From NCBI GenBank assembly GCA_039830035.1, contig CP140038.1, positions 248,001 to 312,000 on the forward strand: a DNA stretch of 64,000 nucleotides. Direction: 5' to 3'. The notes below the pieces were generated by a model, which saw nothing but the letters and a program-made list of their open reading frames with translations, was not told where the DNA came from and did no database searches. The DNA comes from Buchnera aphidicola (Meitanaphis flavogallis) (GTDB lineage: Bacteria > Pseudomonadota > Gammaproteobacteria > Enterobacterales > Enterobacteriaceae). The translations under genes and the position numbers were made by a program. Below are positions 39,646 to 49,776 of this stretch, in pieces. Positions within the stretch are counted from its first letter, which is position 1. Every line of letters begins with the position of its first letter.

Positions 39646-40254
39646 GTGAAATCTAATCTTAAAATTCGTAATTTAGGATTACGTCATATCAAAGTTATAT
39701 CAAATTATATGAAATATTTTACTATTACGAGAAATAAATTTACGTTAGATGAAATATGGTTAGTACAACACTATCCTACCTTTACTTTTGGAATTAGTGA
39801 AAAAACATGTCATTGGTTTATTCCAAAAAATATTCCAATTTTGTTTAGTAATAGAGGAGGAAAAACTACATATCATGGTCCAGGCCAATTAGTGATATAT
39901 TTTTTATTGGACTTAGTACGTCGTAAGATGAAAATTAGCCAACTCATTTTATTAATGCAAAAAATAATATTGTCTACTTTGCAATGTTTTTCTATTCATG
40001 CATATGTTTCAAAAAAATTTCCTGGTATATATGTAAATGATAAAAAAATATGTTCTTTTGGATTGCGCATTAAAAAAGGTTGTTCTTTATATGGTATGGC
40101 TTTGAATATTGATATGAATCTGTCTCCATTCAACTATATTAATCCTTGTGGGAATCACATTAAAATGACACAAGTCATTGATATTAAACCTTCTTTAAGT
40201 TTTAGAATGGTTCAATTAGTATTAATAAACAACATTAAAAAATATTTTTTATGA
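39646..40254 (+). CDS. lipB: Octanoyl-[ACP]:protein N-octanoyltransferase
   Basis: Transfers octanoyl from octanoyl-ACP to the lipoyl domains of E2 subunits and the glycine cleavage H protein. I choose GTG 39646 (AGGT about 12 nt upstream), giving 202 aa starting MKSNLKIRNLGL; the ORF opens earlier at TTG 39607. Key features are LDEIWLVQHYPTFTFG, SNRGGKTTYHGPGQLVIY near 65-82, the catalytic Lys in DKKICSFGLRIKKGCSLYG near 128-146 and the catalytic Cys in INPCGNHIKM near 164-173. lipA follows. Confidence 0.95.
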   Translation: MKSNLKIRNLGLRHIKVISNYMKYFTITRNKFTLDEIWLVQHYPTFTFGISEKTCHWFIPKNIPILFSNRGGKTTYHGPGQLVIYFLLDLVRRKMKISQLILLMQKIILSTLQCFSIHAYVSKKFPGIYVNDKKICSFGLRIKKGCSLYGMALNIDMNLSPFNYINPCGNHIKMTQVIDIKPSLSFRMVQLVLINNIKKYFL

Positions 40255-40402
40255 TTTTAATGTGAATATATATAGTATTAATTAATGATTATTAATAATT
40301 TTCTGGTAATGCATTTCAAAAATTTATAATATAAGAACGTTATAAATTTTTGAAAGAATAAATATTGTTTATTAATACATATTGAGAGGAAAATTAAAAC
40401 AA

Positions 40403-41380
40403 ATGCATGATAAAAAGTTAAAAAGGTTATGCAATAAAAACATTAAAACATTATACAAAAGAAATATATCAGTAAAAATTTTGCCAAATTTTAGTGACCG
40501 AATTTTAAAAAAACCTAACTGGGTAAAAATTAAATTTCCATCTGATACAGAAAAAATTCGTCATACTAAATATACTTTGAGAAAAAACAAGTTAAATACT
40601 GTTTGCGAACAGGCATTGTGTCCAAATTTATTTGAATGCTTTAATAAAGGTACAGCCACATTTATGATTCTTGGTACAATGTGTACTAGAAGATGTCCTT
40701 TTTGTGCAGTAGATCATGGAAACAGTCCATCTATTGTTAATTTAAAAGAACCGCAACAATTAGCTAAAGCTGTAATAGATCTAAATATGAATTATATCGT
40801 TATTACTTCTGTGGTTCGAGATGATTTAAAAGATCGAGGAGCAGAGCATTTTTTAAATTGTATTCGAGCTATTCGTCAGAAAAAAAATATTATAATTGAA
40901 ATTTTAGTTCCAGATTTTAGGGGTGCTTTACGAAATGCTATTAAAACTATTAGTTTATCTCCACCAGATATATTTAATCACAATTTAGAAAATGTACCAA
41001 GATTATATAAATTAGTACGACCTGGAGCAAATTACAAGAAATCATTGAAGTTGTTAGAACTATTTAAAATGAATAATCCAACGATTCCAACTAAATCTGG
41101 CTTGATGTTAGGATTAGGAGAAACTGAAAACGAAGTAATACAGGTTATGAAAGATTTGTTTAATAGTGGTACAAGTGTATTGACTTTGGGTCAATATTTG
41201 CAACCTAGTATGGCGCATTTTCCAGTTCAAAGATATATTGATCCATTAGAATTTTTGCAATTCCAAAAAGAAGCATTGTCAATAGGATTTGAAAAAGCTT
41301 TCTGCGGGCCTTTTGTTCGTTCATCCTATCACGCTGAATTCCAATATAAATACTCTAAATCTATTTTAAAAAATGTATAA
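40403..41380 (+). CDS. lipA: Lipoyl synthase
   Basis: Radical SAM enzyme that inserts two sulfurs into the octanoyl group. ATG 40403, 12 nt after GAGAGGA, gives 325 aa (E. coli 321); a TTG at 40382 opens the frame earlier. The auxiliary cluster cysteines are in [12 protein letters not shown] near 69-80 and the radical [11 protein letters not shown] near 95-102. The C-terminal [12 protein letters not shown] with the auxiliary-cluster Ser is present. It converges on pyrF with an 11-nt gap of pure AT sequence. Confidence 0.97.
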   Translation: MHDKKLKRLCNKNIKTLYKRNISVKILPNFSDRILKKPNWVKIKFPSDTEKIRHTKYTLRKNKLNTVCEQALCPNLFECFNKGTATFMILGTMCTRRCPFCAVDHGNSPSIVNLKEPQQLAKAVIDLNMNYIVITSVVRDDLKDRGAEHFLNCIRAIRQKKNIIIEILVPDFRGALRNAIKTISLSPPDIFNHNLENVPRLYKLVRPGANYKKSLKLLELFKMNNPTIPTKSGLMLGLGETENEVIQVMKDLFNSGTSVLTLGQYLQPSMAHFPVQRYIDPLEFLQFQKEALSIGFEKAFCGPFVRSSYHAEFQYKYSKSILKNV

Positions 41381-41391
41381 ATTTTAAATTC

Positions 41392-42096
41392 TTAAATTTT
41401 TAAATTGGAATAAATATTTTTTAATGTCACTAATGGATTTTTTAAAGATGTAATAGCCCTTCCAATAACAATATAATCAACATTATATTTTTTAGCTTGT
41501 TGCGGAGTAATAATGTTTTTTTGATCATAGCACATACTTTTTTGAAATCGAATTCCAGGAACTAATATTTTTAGCTTGTTGCCTAAGTGTTTTTTAACGT
41601 TTAATACTGTATTTCCTGGACAAATAATACCATCTAAATTACAATCTTGTGCTAATTTTGATAAAATTAATACATAATTTTGAATGGACATATTAATTCC
41701 CATATTACGAATATCTAAGTCGTCAAAACTAGTAAGTGCTGTTACACCCATTAGTAGTGGTTTTTTTCCATGAAAAGGTTTTAATGCTAACTTAGCTGAA
41801 TGTAACATTTGCATACCTCCACAAACGTGTATACTAATCATCCACACATCTAAACTAGCAACTGCTTGTATAGTTTTAAATATTGTATGAGGAATATCAT
41901 AGAATTTTAGATCTAAAAAAATATTAAATCCCATTTTTTGTAGTTCTTTTATAAATTTGTTTCCAAATAAAGTAAACATAATCTTTCCTATTTTTAGTAT
42001 ATAAATATTAGGATTAAGATTATTTATTAGTTTCATGGCTTCATTTTTACTAAAAAAATCTAAAGCAATAATAATCATTGGTTTTTGAATAGTCAT
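41392..42096 (-). CDS. pyrF: Orotidine 5'-phosphate decarboxylase
   Basis: Last step of UMP synthesis. The 234-aa TIM barrel (E. coli 245) has IIALDF near residue 8-13, the catalytic DLKFYDIPHTI near 61-71 with the Lys-Asp-Lys-type array (the third position, Asp-Ile-Pro-His, is normal), the LVPGIRF phosphate loop near 184-190, and YIVIGRAITS near 208-217. In E. coli it is downstream of pgpB-lapA-lapB and divergent from ribA. Here those three genes are lost and 478 bp remain. Confidence 0.97.
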   Translation of the reverse strand: MTIQKPMIIIALDFFSKNEAMKLINNLNPNIYILKIGKIMFTLFGNKFIKELQKMGFNIFLDLKFYDIPHTIFKTIQAVASLDVWMISIHVCGGMQMLHSAKLALKPFHGKKPLLMGVTALTSFDDLDIRNMGINMSIQNYVLILSKLAQDCNLDGIICPGNTVLNVKKHLGNKLKILVPGIRFQKSMCYDQKNIITPQQAKKYNVDYIVIGRAITSLKNPLVTLKNIYSNLKI

Positions 42097-42574
42097 ATTT
42101 ATTAGACTTATATTAGTGACATAAATTATTTTTAAAAATATTTAATATATAAATTATGAAATATTGAATTATAGATATTTATATATTTTAGATGTTTTAA
42201 CACAGTCTTGGGTTTTAATAATTTATTTTTCGAAACATTTAATGATTTTAAAATAGAAATATGCCATCATAAATAATATTATTATCTGCAATTAATGTTA
42301 ATACATTTAAAAATTTATAATAACATCAATAAATTTATTAAAGAATCTTTGTAATCTTACGCTATATATTTAATAGTTTAGTTTTTATTTTTTTACATTA
42401 ATAAACTATATATTTATTTATATAAAAAAATTATCATTAACATGATAATTAAACATTGTCAAAATTACAACATATATGATTTGTATATATTTTATATTAG
42501 CAAAGAAAATATTTTTTTACAAAATAATATAATTAAAAAATAAAATTTTAACAAACATAAAAAATGGAGAGTAT
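42097..42574. other. Divergent intergenic region pyrF/ribA (478 bp)
   Basis: No gene is seen. E. coli has pgpB-lapA-lapB here. A perfect 9-bp hairpin at 42429-42450 is listed separately. The rest is featureless AT-rich sequence that must hold the pyrF and ribA promoters. Confidence 0.45.
42429..42450 (-). terminator. Terminator-like hairpin with U-run on the - strand, upstream of pyrF
   Basis: AATTATCAT (42429-42437), loop TAAC, ATGATAATT (42442-42450). Read on the - strand, the stem is followed by a run of seven T. It lies about 330 bp upstream of pyrF with no gene before it, so it is either an attenuator, a relic of a lost gene, or chance. Confidence 0.35.
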
Positions 42575-43174
42575 ATGCAGCTTAAAAGGATAGCAGAAAC
42601 TAAATTACCTACCATATTTGGTGAATTTTTGATGATTGTTTTTGAAGAGAAAAATGGAGGAAAAAATCATATTGCTTTAGTTTACGGAAACATTAAAAGT
42701 CATCATCCAGTTTTATCAAGAATTCATTCTGAATGTCTTTCGGGTGATGCATTATTTAGTTTGCGTTGTGATTGTGGCTTTCAATTACAATCAGCATTAA
42801 TGACTATTGCTCAAGCTGGTAGTGGAGTTCTTATATATCATCGTCAAGAAGGAAGAAACATTGGTTTATCTAATAAAGTTCGGGCTTATGCATTACAAGA
42901 TATAGGATTAGATACTGTTGAAGCTAATCATTATTTAGGTTTTTCTAAAGATGAAAGGGATTTTACTTTTTGTGCAGATATATTCAAATTATTAGATATA
43001 AAAAAAATACGATTATTAACTAATAATCCGCTAAAAGTAAAAATATTAAAAAAAAATGGTATTAAAATTATAGAAAGAATATCATTAATTGTTGGAAGAA
43101 ATGCCAATAATTATAAATATTTAAACACTAAAGCAAAAAAAATGGGTCATATTTTGCCAATTTTATATAAATAA
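42575..43174 (+). CDS. ribA: GTP cyclohydrolase II
   Basis: First step of riboflavin synthesis: GTP to 2,5-diamino-6-ribosylamino-pyrimidinone phosphate. The 199-aa product (E. coli 196) keeps the zinc cysteines in [22 protein letters not shown] near 51-72, the catalytic region [18 protein letters not shown] near 90-107, and [12 protein letters not shown] near 149-160. GGAGAG precedes the ATG. A large gene-free stretch follows. Confidence 0.97.
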   Translation: MQLKRIAETKLPTIFGEFLMIVFEEKNGGKNHIALVYGNIKSHHPVLSRIHSECLSGDALFSLRCDCGFQLQSALMTIAQAGSGVLIYHRQEGRNIGLSNKVRAYALQDIGLDTVEANHYLGFSKDERDFTFCADIFKLLDIKKIRLLTNNPLKVKILKKNGIKIIERISLIVGRNANNYKYLNTKAKKMGHILPILYK

Positions 43175-44158
43175 CATTTCAAATTGTAAAATTTGATTTT
43201 AATTTTTTATAAAAATGTTTATCTTTAAATATATTGTAAAATATAATATAATATTAATTGAAATAAAATCTTTGTTTTTGTATTCAAACGTTGAATATTT
43301 CGAATATTTTAAAATAGTCAATTAATATATTGCAAATATATTATTAATAATAAATGATTATTTCTATATGTAGGCATCTTATATTTATTTCAATTTATCG
43401 AATGCCTACATAAAATATGTTAAAATATATGATGCTATAAAAAGTAATGATTTAAATTAAGAAAAACCAAAGATTAATAATCTTAACATATGTTTTATAT
43501 AATAATTTTAATATAAAAATAATATTAAATATAAACTTTAATATTTATAACTAATTTAATCAAAATTTTTTAAAAAAACAATGCATTTTCATATATAAAT
43601 ATAAAATTATATAACTGATTTTTTATTACATAGTAAATAAAAAATAAGTATTAAAAATTGTTAAATCGATTAGATCAGAGATAAATCGAGAACACTAAAT
43701 TGCATTTACGATTATTGTCTTTTTTTGATTATAACTTTTTCTTTAATATTTTTGTTTTTATTTTTTATTAACTATTCAGAATAACGTAAATGTTATTTAA
43801 AATTATCAGTATTTCATTATTATTTTTTAAAAATTTCTTAAAAACCATTATATAATAACAATTAACTTAAAAAAATGTAATATTTATTTAAAATAGTAAA
43901 TTTATTTTTTACAACATTTATACATTGCATTTTAAGTCTTAAAATTTAATAACACGTATTAGAATTTTTATTTCTTAAAAGTTTGAATATTAATTCATAC
44001 TATGAAAGAAATTAATTTTTTGGTGATGATTGTACGTATATATTTATTTTTATATTTTAAAAGTTAATAATAGTACTATAACTCTATAATACATAGATAA
44101 TTTAATATATTTTGTTTTTTTAAATTAGTTCCTTATGTATATGAACGAACATAAATTT
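43175..44158. other. Gene-free region ribA/cls (984 bp)
   Basis: The longest non-coding stretch in the window. No ORF of note, tRNA or recognisable pseudogene is visible in either strand. The composition is very AT-rich. It contains one conspicuous inverted repeat (43367-43412, listed separately). In E. coli ribA and cls are separated by many genes, so this is probably fully eroded DNA. Confidence 0.6.
43367..43412. repeat. 11-bp perfect inverted repeat in the ribA/cls desert
   Basis: TATGTAGGCAT (43367-43377) and ATGCCTACATA (43402-43412) are exact complements around a 24-nt AT-rich loop. The GC-containing core (TAGGC/GCCTA) is unusual in this desert. It lies 190 bp after ribA and could be a transcript end or a remnant of an RNA structure. 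Confidence 0.45.
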
Positions 44159-45619
44159 TTATAATAGAGGACTTAATAAATAAAATAATTTTTCTATTAC
44201 TTTCTCCCAGTAAGATCTAATAGCCCATAATTTTGGATCTACTAATTTAGAATGCGAAATATATTCACTATGTAATAAAGATAAATCTTTTCCAAAAGTG
44301 CTATTATCTACTACTAAAGTAATTTCTAGATTTAACCATAAACTTCTCATATCTAAATTCGCAGTACCAATTAAACTTAGTTGCGTGTCTATTAAGATGC
44401 TTTTGCTATGTAACAATCCTTTTTCGAATTGATAAATTTTTACTCCGGATTCCAAAAGCTCGCTGAAAAAAACGCGACTAGCCCATTTAACTAATATAGA
44501 ATCATTGCTCTTTGGGATTATTAAACTTACTTCTACACCTCTTTGAGCAGCTGCACATATCGCATATAGCAAATCATCGCTGGGAATTAAATATGGAGTT
44601 GTTATTATTATTTTCTTTTTTGCTGAATAAATAGAAGTTAATAATACTTGATGAATGATATTTTCAGTAAATCCTGGACCAGAAGCAATTATTTGTATAG
44701 CAGAAGTTTCGTTTTTAGATAAGGAATCTACTTTACATCTTGGTTTTCGCGGAAAAATTTTTTTTCCTGTTTCTATTTCCCAATCACAAGAATATACGAT
44801 GCCCATAGTAGTAGCAACTGGTCCTTCTATACGTATCATTAAATCTATCCATTGACCAACTTTTGATGATCTTTTAAATAAGCGTGGATCTACTAAATTC
44901 ATACTTCCTGTGTATGTAATATAGTTATCTATAAGAATAAATTTTCGATGTTGTCTTAAGTCAATTCTTCTAAGGAAAAAGTGATATAAATTTATTTTTA
45001 GTGCTTCAACTATTTGTATGCCAGAGCTACGCATGATACTAACCCACTTACTTCTAAAAAATTCTAAACTGCCTGCCGAATCTAACATTACTTTACATTT
45101 TATTCCTCTTTTAGCTGATTTCATTAAAGCTGTAGCTACATCATCTGCTAATCCACCAGGCTTCCAAATATAAAATACGATTTCAATATTGTTTCTTGCC
45201 AAATAAATATCATGTATTAAAGTCTCAATAATTGTTTTTGTATTAGCTAACAATTTTAATTTACTATATTTAACGCCTGATATTCCCTGTCTATGTTTGC
45301 ATAACTGAAACACTGAAGTGGCTACTTCGCTGTTGTTTTTTTCAAAAATAAAACTACAAGATTTTAAATTATTTAACCACTTATTTTTTTTTGACCACAT
45401 TGTACTAGCTAATTTCAATTGTCTTTTCCCAAGATATAATTCTTTGAAAAACAACCAAGTAATAATACCTATTATAGGAAGTGCATAAATAACCAACAAC
45501 CAAGCCATTGCTGATGATATTGCGCGACGTTTAGAAAATATACGTATAGTTATGCTAAAAATTAATAACCAATATCCCAAAATAGTTAACCAAGTGACTA
45601 TATAAGAAAAATTAGCCAT
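44159..45619 (-). CDS. cls: Cardiolipin synthase A
   Basis: Condenses two phosphatidylglycerol molecules into cardiolipin at the inner membrane. The 486-aa product equals E. coli ClsA in length. Two N-terminal membrane helices (about 8-28 and 38-60) precede two phospholipase D HKD motifs: [19 protein letters not shown] near 223-241 and [20 protein letters not shown] near 403-422. Both motifs are intact. It is the last of the - strand series trpDCBA-yciC-yciB-yciA-cls. Confidence 0.97.
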   Translation of the reverse strand: MANFSYIVTWLTILGYWLLIFSITIRIFSKRRAISSAMAWLLVIYALPIIGIITWLFFKELYLGKRQLKLASTMWSKKNKWLNNLKSCSFIFEKNNSEVATSVFQLCKHRQGISGVKYSKLKLLANTKTIIETLIHDIYLARNNIEIVFYIWKPGGLADDVATALMKSAKRGIKCKVMLDSAGSLEFFRSKWVSIMRSSGIQIVEALKINLYHFFLRRIDLRQHRKFILIDNYITYTGSMNLVDPRLFKRSSKVGQWIDLMIRIEGPVATTMGIVYSCDWEIETGKKIFPRKPRCKVDSLSKNETSAIQIIASGPGFTENIIHQVLLTSIYSAKKKIIITTPYLIPSDDLLYAICAAAQRGVEVSLIIPKSNDSILVKWASRVFFSELLESGVKIYQFEKGLLHSKSILIDTQLSLIGTANLDMRSLWLNLEITLVVDNSTFGKDLSLLHSEYISHSKLVDPKLWAIRSYWEKVIEKLFYLLSPLL

Positions 45620-45863
45620 TTAATAATAATCCAATTAATATTTTTACAATTTTAAATGATGAAACGAAACATTAATTTTTTTATTTTTTATTTCTTGTAA
45701 TTATTATTATCTATAAAAAATTAAGTTTTGTATTTACGATATTATGATTTAAAGTGAATATTTTAATATAATTGTTGTATTTTAAAGTATATTTTTTAAA
45801 TTGTAAAAAATGTATTACATTGTAATGTAATTGTATCATGTAAATATAAATTATTAACATATA

Positions 45864-46271
45864 TCACATAATACCTAGCGGAAGTATATTTCTAGGTTTT
45901 CCTTTTTTATCTATAGCTACATATACAAAAACTGCTTCTGTAGTACAATAGTGTAATCCTAATGGCTCAGAAGTTACTTTTTTAATCCATACTTCAATTT
46001 TTATGGTAATTGAGCTATTTCCTACTTTTATACAATGTGCATAGCAACTTACTACATCTCCCACGCTAACTGATTTTAAAAATGTCATCCCATTAACACT
46101 TACAGTTACTACTCTCCCTCCTGCTATTTCTTTTGCTAAGATAGCTCCTCCTATATCCATTTGAGACATAATCCATCCCCCAAAAATATCTCCGTTTGCA
46201 TTAGTATTTGCTGGCATAGCTAGGGTTCGTAAGACTATTTTTCCTATGGGTAATTTACATTTTTTATTCAT
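45864..46271 (-). CDS. yciA: Acyl-CoA thioesterase YciA
   Basis: Hot-dog-fold acyl-CoA thioester hydrolase. The 135-aa product (E. coli 132) has LRTLAMPANTNANGDIFGGWIMSQMDIGGA near 14-43 with the catalytic Asp in NGDIFGG, then GRVVTVSVNGMTFLKSVSVGDVVSCYA and the C-terminal ATEAVFVYVAID-like stretch (TTEAVFVYVAIDKKGKPR). In E. coli it lies between tonB/yciI and yciB. Here tonB and yciI are missing. The physiological substrate is uncertain; broad acyl-CoA pools are likely. Confidence 0.95.
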   Translation of the reverse strand: MNKKCKLPIGKIVLRTLAMPANTNANGDIFGGWIMSQMDIGGAILAKEIAGGRVVTVSVNGMTFLKSVSVGDVVSCYAHCIKVGNSSITIKIEVWIKKVTSEPLGLHYCTTEAVFVYVAIDKKGKPRNILPLGIM

Positions 46272-46314
46272 AAATAATTTTTTCTCTGATGATAGTTGTC
46301 AACTATTTATTTTT

Positions 46315-46836
46315 TTAGATAAAAAAAGATATGTATATTCCATTTATCAAAATAAAACATAATGTTATTAAAGTTAATCCAAAAACTTTAAAAAGTACCC
46401 ATGTATTTTCCGATAAATAATGCATAACATATAAATTTATGCCAGCACATGATAGAAAAAAAATAGACCAAATAATATTAAGTTTCTTCCAATTAGCATT
46501 AGTTAATGTTATTTTTTTTTCTAACCATTTTTGTATAAGTAGTTTTTTAAAATAAATTTGGTTAATAAAAAGTACAAGAGATAAAATTAAATATATTATT
46601 GTGACTTTCCATTTAATATAAGTGCTATTATGAAACAACAATGTTAAACTTCCAAAAAATAAAACAGAAATACAGTTAATATAATCTATTTTTTCAATTT
46701 CATTGAACATAATTTTCATTAATATACACGCTAACACTGTTGTAATTATTAACACGATGGATGCGTAAAAAATATTGTAAAGTTTATATGCAATAAAAAA
46801 AGTAAAAATTGGAGTAATATTAAGTAAATGCTTCAT
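46315..46836 (-). CDS. yciB: YciB (septation protein A family) inner-membrane protein
   Basis: A 173-aa protein of five to six membrane helices, recognised by TPIFTFFIAYKLYNIFYA at the N-terminus, FGSLTLLFHNSTYIKWKVTIIYLILS near 65-90, and LTNANWKKLNIIWSIFFLSCAGINLYV near 112-138. E. coli YciB is 179 aa and is linked to cell envelope synthesis and to elongation/division proteins. It is in the conserved yciC-yciB-yciA order, 37 nt after yciC. Confidence 0.93.
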   Translation of the reverse strand: MKHLLNITPIFTFFIAYKLYNIFYASIVLIITTVLACILMKIMFNEIEKIDYINCISVLFFGSLTLLFHNSTYIKWKVTIIYLILSLVLFINQIYFKKLLIQKWLEKKITLTNANWKKLNIIWSIFFLSCAGINLYVMHYLSENTWVLFKVFGLTLITLCFILINGIYISFFI

Positions 46837-46873
46837 AAAAGTATGTCCGAAATGGTATTGAGTGATAGTTTTA

Positions 46874-47614
46874 TTATGCAGATAACAACATGTGAAAACG
46901 AAATAAATATATAACCAATATAGAAGAAATAAAATTAATTATTATGTTTAATGATAATAATAACATAAACTCAGGAATAACTTTTATATCTGATAAAACC
47001 ACTAAGACAATAAATTTTAAAAATAGCCATAATATAACAGCAGGAAAAACTATTTTTGCATGACATAAAGTTATTTTTATACTTGATGCAATAGATTGTA
47101 TTATAGTTGTATTGTTTACTATTAATACAATCGGAGACAAAGATAATAGTATGACTAGTATTATCCCTGGCAATACTAATGATATTAATCCTATTTGAAT
47201 AATCACAGTATTGACCAATATTAGCGCAAATAAGTTTAAAAATAAGAATAAATTTGTAGGTTTTAATTGTAAAAATAAATTTTCATTTTTAAATGAAATG
47301 TATTGCATGAATGTTATTAAGATACCTATTAATACAGTATTTCCGATCAATGATGAAATTAGTTTTATTATTGAAAACAGTAATAGCTGTTTTTGTTGAT
47401 AAGGTGTTAATGTTTGTATAAATTCGAATAATGAATAGTATTGATCTTTTTTTGATTCATGAAAAAACATTAATATATTTGAAGTAGGAGCAAAAAAATT
47501 ATCCAAAATTGCAGTTATGATAGAAGAAACAAATATAATAACAAATATTGTTAACCATTGTGTTTTAAAAAAATTAACAGTGTCACGGTATAACGAGTTT
47601 GCCGTGATATACAT
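46874..47614 (-). CDS. yciC: UPF0259 membrane protein YciC
   Basis: A 246-aa inner-membrane protein with about six helices (E. coli 247 aa), function unknown. It starts MYITANSLYRDTVNFFKTQWLTIF and continues SIITAILDNFFAP, as in the YciC family. AAGGAG sits five bases before the ATG, one of the strongest ribosome binding sites here. A 33-bp perfect inverted repeat begins 22 nt upstream, between it and trpA, so its message may start with or be separated by a very stable hairpin. Confidence 0.92.
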   Translation of the reverse strand: MYITANSLYRDTVNFFKTQWLTIFVIIFVSSIITAILDNFFAPTSNILMFFHESKKDQYYSLFEFIQTLTPYQQKQLLLFSIIKLISSLIGNTVLIGILITFMQYISFKNENLFLQLKPTNLFLFLNLFALILVNTVIIQIGLISLVLPGIILVILLSLSPIVLIVNNTTIIQSIASSIKITLCHAKIVFPAVILWLFLKFIVLVVLSDIKVIPEFMLLLSLNIIINFISSILVIYLFRFHMLLSA

Positions 47615-47634
47615 GAATTCTCCTTAATATTATG

Positions 47635-47730
47635 ATTTTAGTATCAGAACACAATATTTCTATAAAACTATATTTTAATTATTTTAATATCATGTAATTT
47701 TATAGAAATATTGTGTTCTGATACTAAAAT
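47635..47730. repeat. 33-bp perfect inverted repeat between trpA and yciC
   Basis: Left arm 47635-47667 (begins ATTTTAGTATCAGAACACAA) and right arm 47698-47730 are exact reverse complements, separated by 30 nt of AT-rich loop. It starts 26 nt after the trpA stop and ends 22 nt before the yciC start. No T-run follows the stem, so it is not a classical terminator. In RNA it would be a long duplex suited to RNase III. It is by far the longest inverted repeat I see in the window. Confidence 0.9.
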
Positions 47731-47755
47731 ATCACATTTATGTTCAAAAGTAGCA

Positions 47756-48568
47756 TTATTCAATAATTTTCGTAGCTTTTTTTAGAGATAGAGATAAATT
47801 TTTAATTTTTTGTATAAGTATTTCTTCGTCATGAGAATGTTGCTCAATCAATTGAATAATAATTGATCCACAAATAATACCAGATATTCCTGACAATACA
47901 ATTTTTTTTATTTGTTTAGTATTAGAGATACCAAAACCCTGTATTATGGGTACATTAGTTATTTTTTTTAATTTATTAATTAAATGTAACGGTGGTACTA
48001 TTATTTTGTTATCTATCCCAGTAACCCCAGATCTAGATAATAAATAAATATATCCCGTACTATATCTAGCAATTTTTGTAATTATTTCTTGTTCAGCATC
48101 AGGAGGACAGATAAACACTGGTGATATATGATAGATTTTAGCATATTTTCTGAAACTATATGATTCTTCTACTGGAAGATCTGCTATTAATATAGAATCA
48201 ATATCGATATCAGAACACTTCAAATAAAAGTTTTTAATTCCAAATTTAAATATTAAATTAGCATAAGATAATAATCCTATTGGAATATTTTTATGTTTTT
48301 TCCGTATATCATATAACATTTTAAAGCATTTATATATGTTAATACCAGAACTGAAAGCCCTTAAATTAGCATTTTGTATAATCTTTCCATCTGCTAAAGG
48401 ATCAGAAAATGGAATACCTAATTCTAATCCATCAGCTCCATTTTCAATTAAAAGATCAATAATTTTTAATGATATATTAATAGATGGATCACCAAGAATT
48501 AAAAAAGGAATAAAGCAGCCATTTTTAAATGGAATTAACGTTTTATATAATTTTTGATAACGGTTCAT
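47756..48568 (-). CDS. trpA: Tryptophan synthase alpha subunit
   Basis: Cleaves indole-glycerol phosphate to indole and G3P. The 270-aa TIM barrel (E. coli 268) has the catalytic Glu and Asp in LELGIPFSDPLADGKIIQNA near 48-67, YIYLLSRSGVTG near 173-184 and the phosphate loop GFGISN near 211-216. trpB lies 8 nt upstream. It is the last gene of trpDC(F)BA. In Buchnera the anthranilate synthase genes trpEG are typically amplified on a plasmid, which explains their absence here. Confidence 0.97.
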   Translation of the reverse strand: MNRYQKLYKTLIPFKNGCFIPFLILGDPSINISLKIIDLLIENGADGLELGIPFSDPLADGKIIQNANLRAFSSGINIYKCFKMLYDIRKKHKNIPIGLLSYANLIFKFGIKNFYLKCSDIDIDSILIADLPVEESYSFRKYAKIYHISPVFICPPDAEQEIITKIARYSTGYIYLLSRSGVTGIDNKIIVPPLHLINKLKKITNVPIIQGFGISNTKQIKKIVLSGISGIICGSIIIQLIEQHSHDEEILIQKIKNLSLSLKKATKIIE

Positions 48569-48576
48569 TATAAGTA

Positions 48577-49761
48577 TTACTCTGAGTTTTTTAAAAAATT
48601 TTTTACGGTTTTAATGTCCTTATCCCCTCTTCCTGAAATGTTTACGATTAGTACTTGATGTTTATTAGGATCACTTTTCATTAATTTAAGTGCATAAGCT
48701 AATGCATGAGAGCATTCTAATGCTGGAATAATCCCTTCTGATTTACTTAAACACTGAAACGCATGTATAGCTTCATGATCAGTTACTGATACGTATGTAG
48801 CTCGTTTAATACTATCTAACCAAGCATGTTCAGGTCCCACTGCTGGAAAATCTAAACCAGCAGAAATAGACCACGATTCTTTAATTTGGCCTTCTTCTGT
48901 TTGCATAATTTTTGTTTTCATACCAAAAAATATACCTGTATCTCCATGAGTTAAAGGAGCTCCATGTTTTTTAGTATGAATACCTTTTCCTGCTGGCTCT
49001 ACACCAATTAGTTTGACTGAGTTATCTGTAATAAAGGATGAAAATATTCCAATAGCATTTGATCCTCCTCCAATGCATGCAATAATAGCATTAGGTAAAC
49101 AATGTTCTTTTGTAAGAATTTGTTTTTTTGTTTCTTTTCCAATAATGCTTTGAAATTCTTTAACTATAGTTGGATAAGGGTGAGGCCCAGCAGCAGTACC
49201 AAGCATATAATGAGCATTAATATAATTTTTTGACCAATCTCGTAATGCTTCATTACATGCATCTTTTAAAGTTCCACTTCCAGTTGTTACTGGTATTACT
49301 TTTGCACCCATGAGTTTCATTCTAAAAACATTTTGTTGTTGCCTTTTGATATCTTTTATTCCCATATAAACTCGACATTTTAAACCCAATAAAGCACACG
49401 ATAAAGCCGATGCCACTCCGTGCTGACCTGCTCCTGTTTCTGCAATTATTTCTTTTTTTTTCATTTGTTTTGCCAATAAAGCTTGTCCTAAAACTTGATT
49501 AGTTTTATGCGCACCTCCATGAAGTAAATCCTCGCGTTTGAGATAAATACGCGTGTTTGTACCTTTTGTTAAATTTTGACACAATGTTAATGGTGTTGGT
49601 CTACCTGCATAATTTTTTAAAAGATCAGATAGTTCTTTTTTAAATTGATGATCTTTTAAAGAGAAAACAAATGTTTTTTCTAATTGATACAATGCAGGCA
49701 TTAAAATTTGCGGTACATACATACCACCAAATTTACCAAAATATGAATTTAATAAAGTCAT
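48577..49761 (-). CDS. trpB: Tryptophan synthase beta subunit
   Basis: PLP enzyme joining indole and serine to make tryptophan. The 394-aa product (E. coli 397) has [20 protein letters not shown] near 75-94 with the PLP Lys, [13 protein letters not shown] near 109-121, and the phosphate-binding GGGSNAIG near 230-237. All catalytic motifs are intact. It lies 15 nt downstream of the trpC(F) fusion. Confidence 0.98.
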   Translation of the reverse strand: MTLLNSYFGKFGGMYVPQILMPALYQLEKTFVFSLKDHQFKKELSDLLKNYAGRPTPLTLCQNLTKGTNTRIYLKREDLLHGGAHKTNQVLGQALLAKQMKKKEIIAETGAGQHGVASALSCALLGLKCRVYMGIKDIKRQQQNVFRMKLMGAKVIPVTTGSGTLKDACNEALRDWSKNYINAHYMLGTAAGPHPYPTIVKEFQSIIGKETKKQILTKEHCLPNAIIACIGGGSNAIGIFSSFITDNSVKLIGVEPAGKGIHTKKHGAPLTHGDTGIFFGMKTKIMQTEEGQIKESWSISAGLDFPAVGPEHAWLDSIKRATYVSVTDHEAIHAFQCLSKSEGIIPALECSHALAYALKLMKSDPNKHQVLIVNISGRGDKDIKTVKNFLKNSE

Positions 49762-49776
49762 TTTGAAAATAAATTC

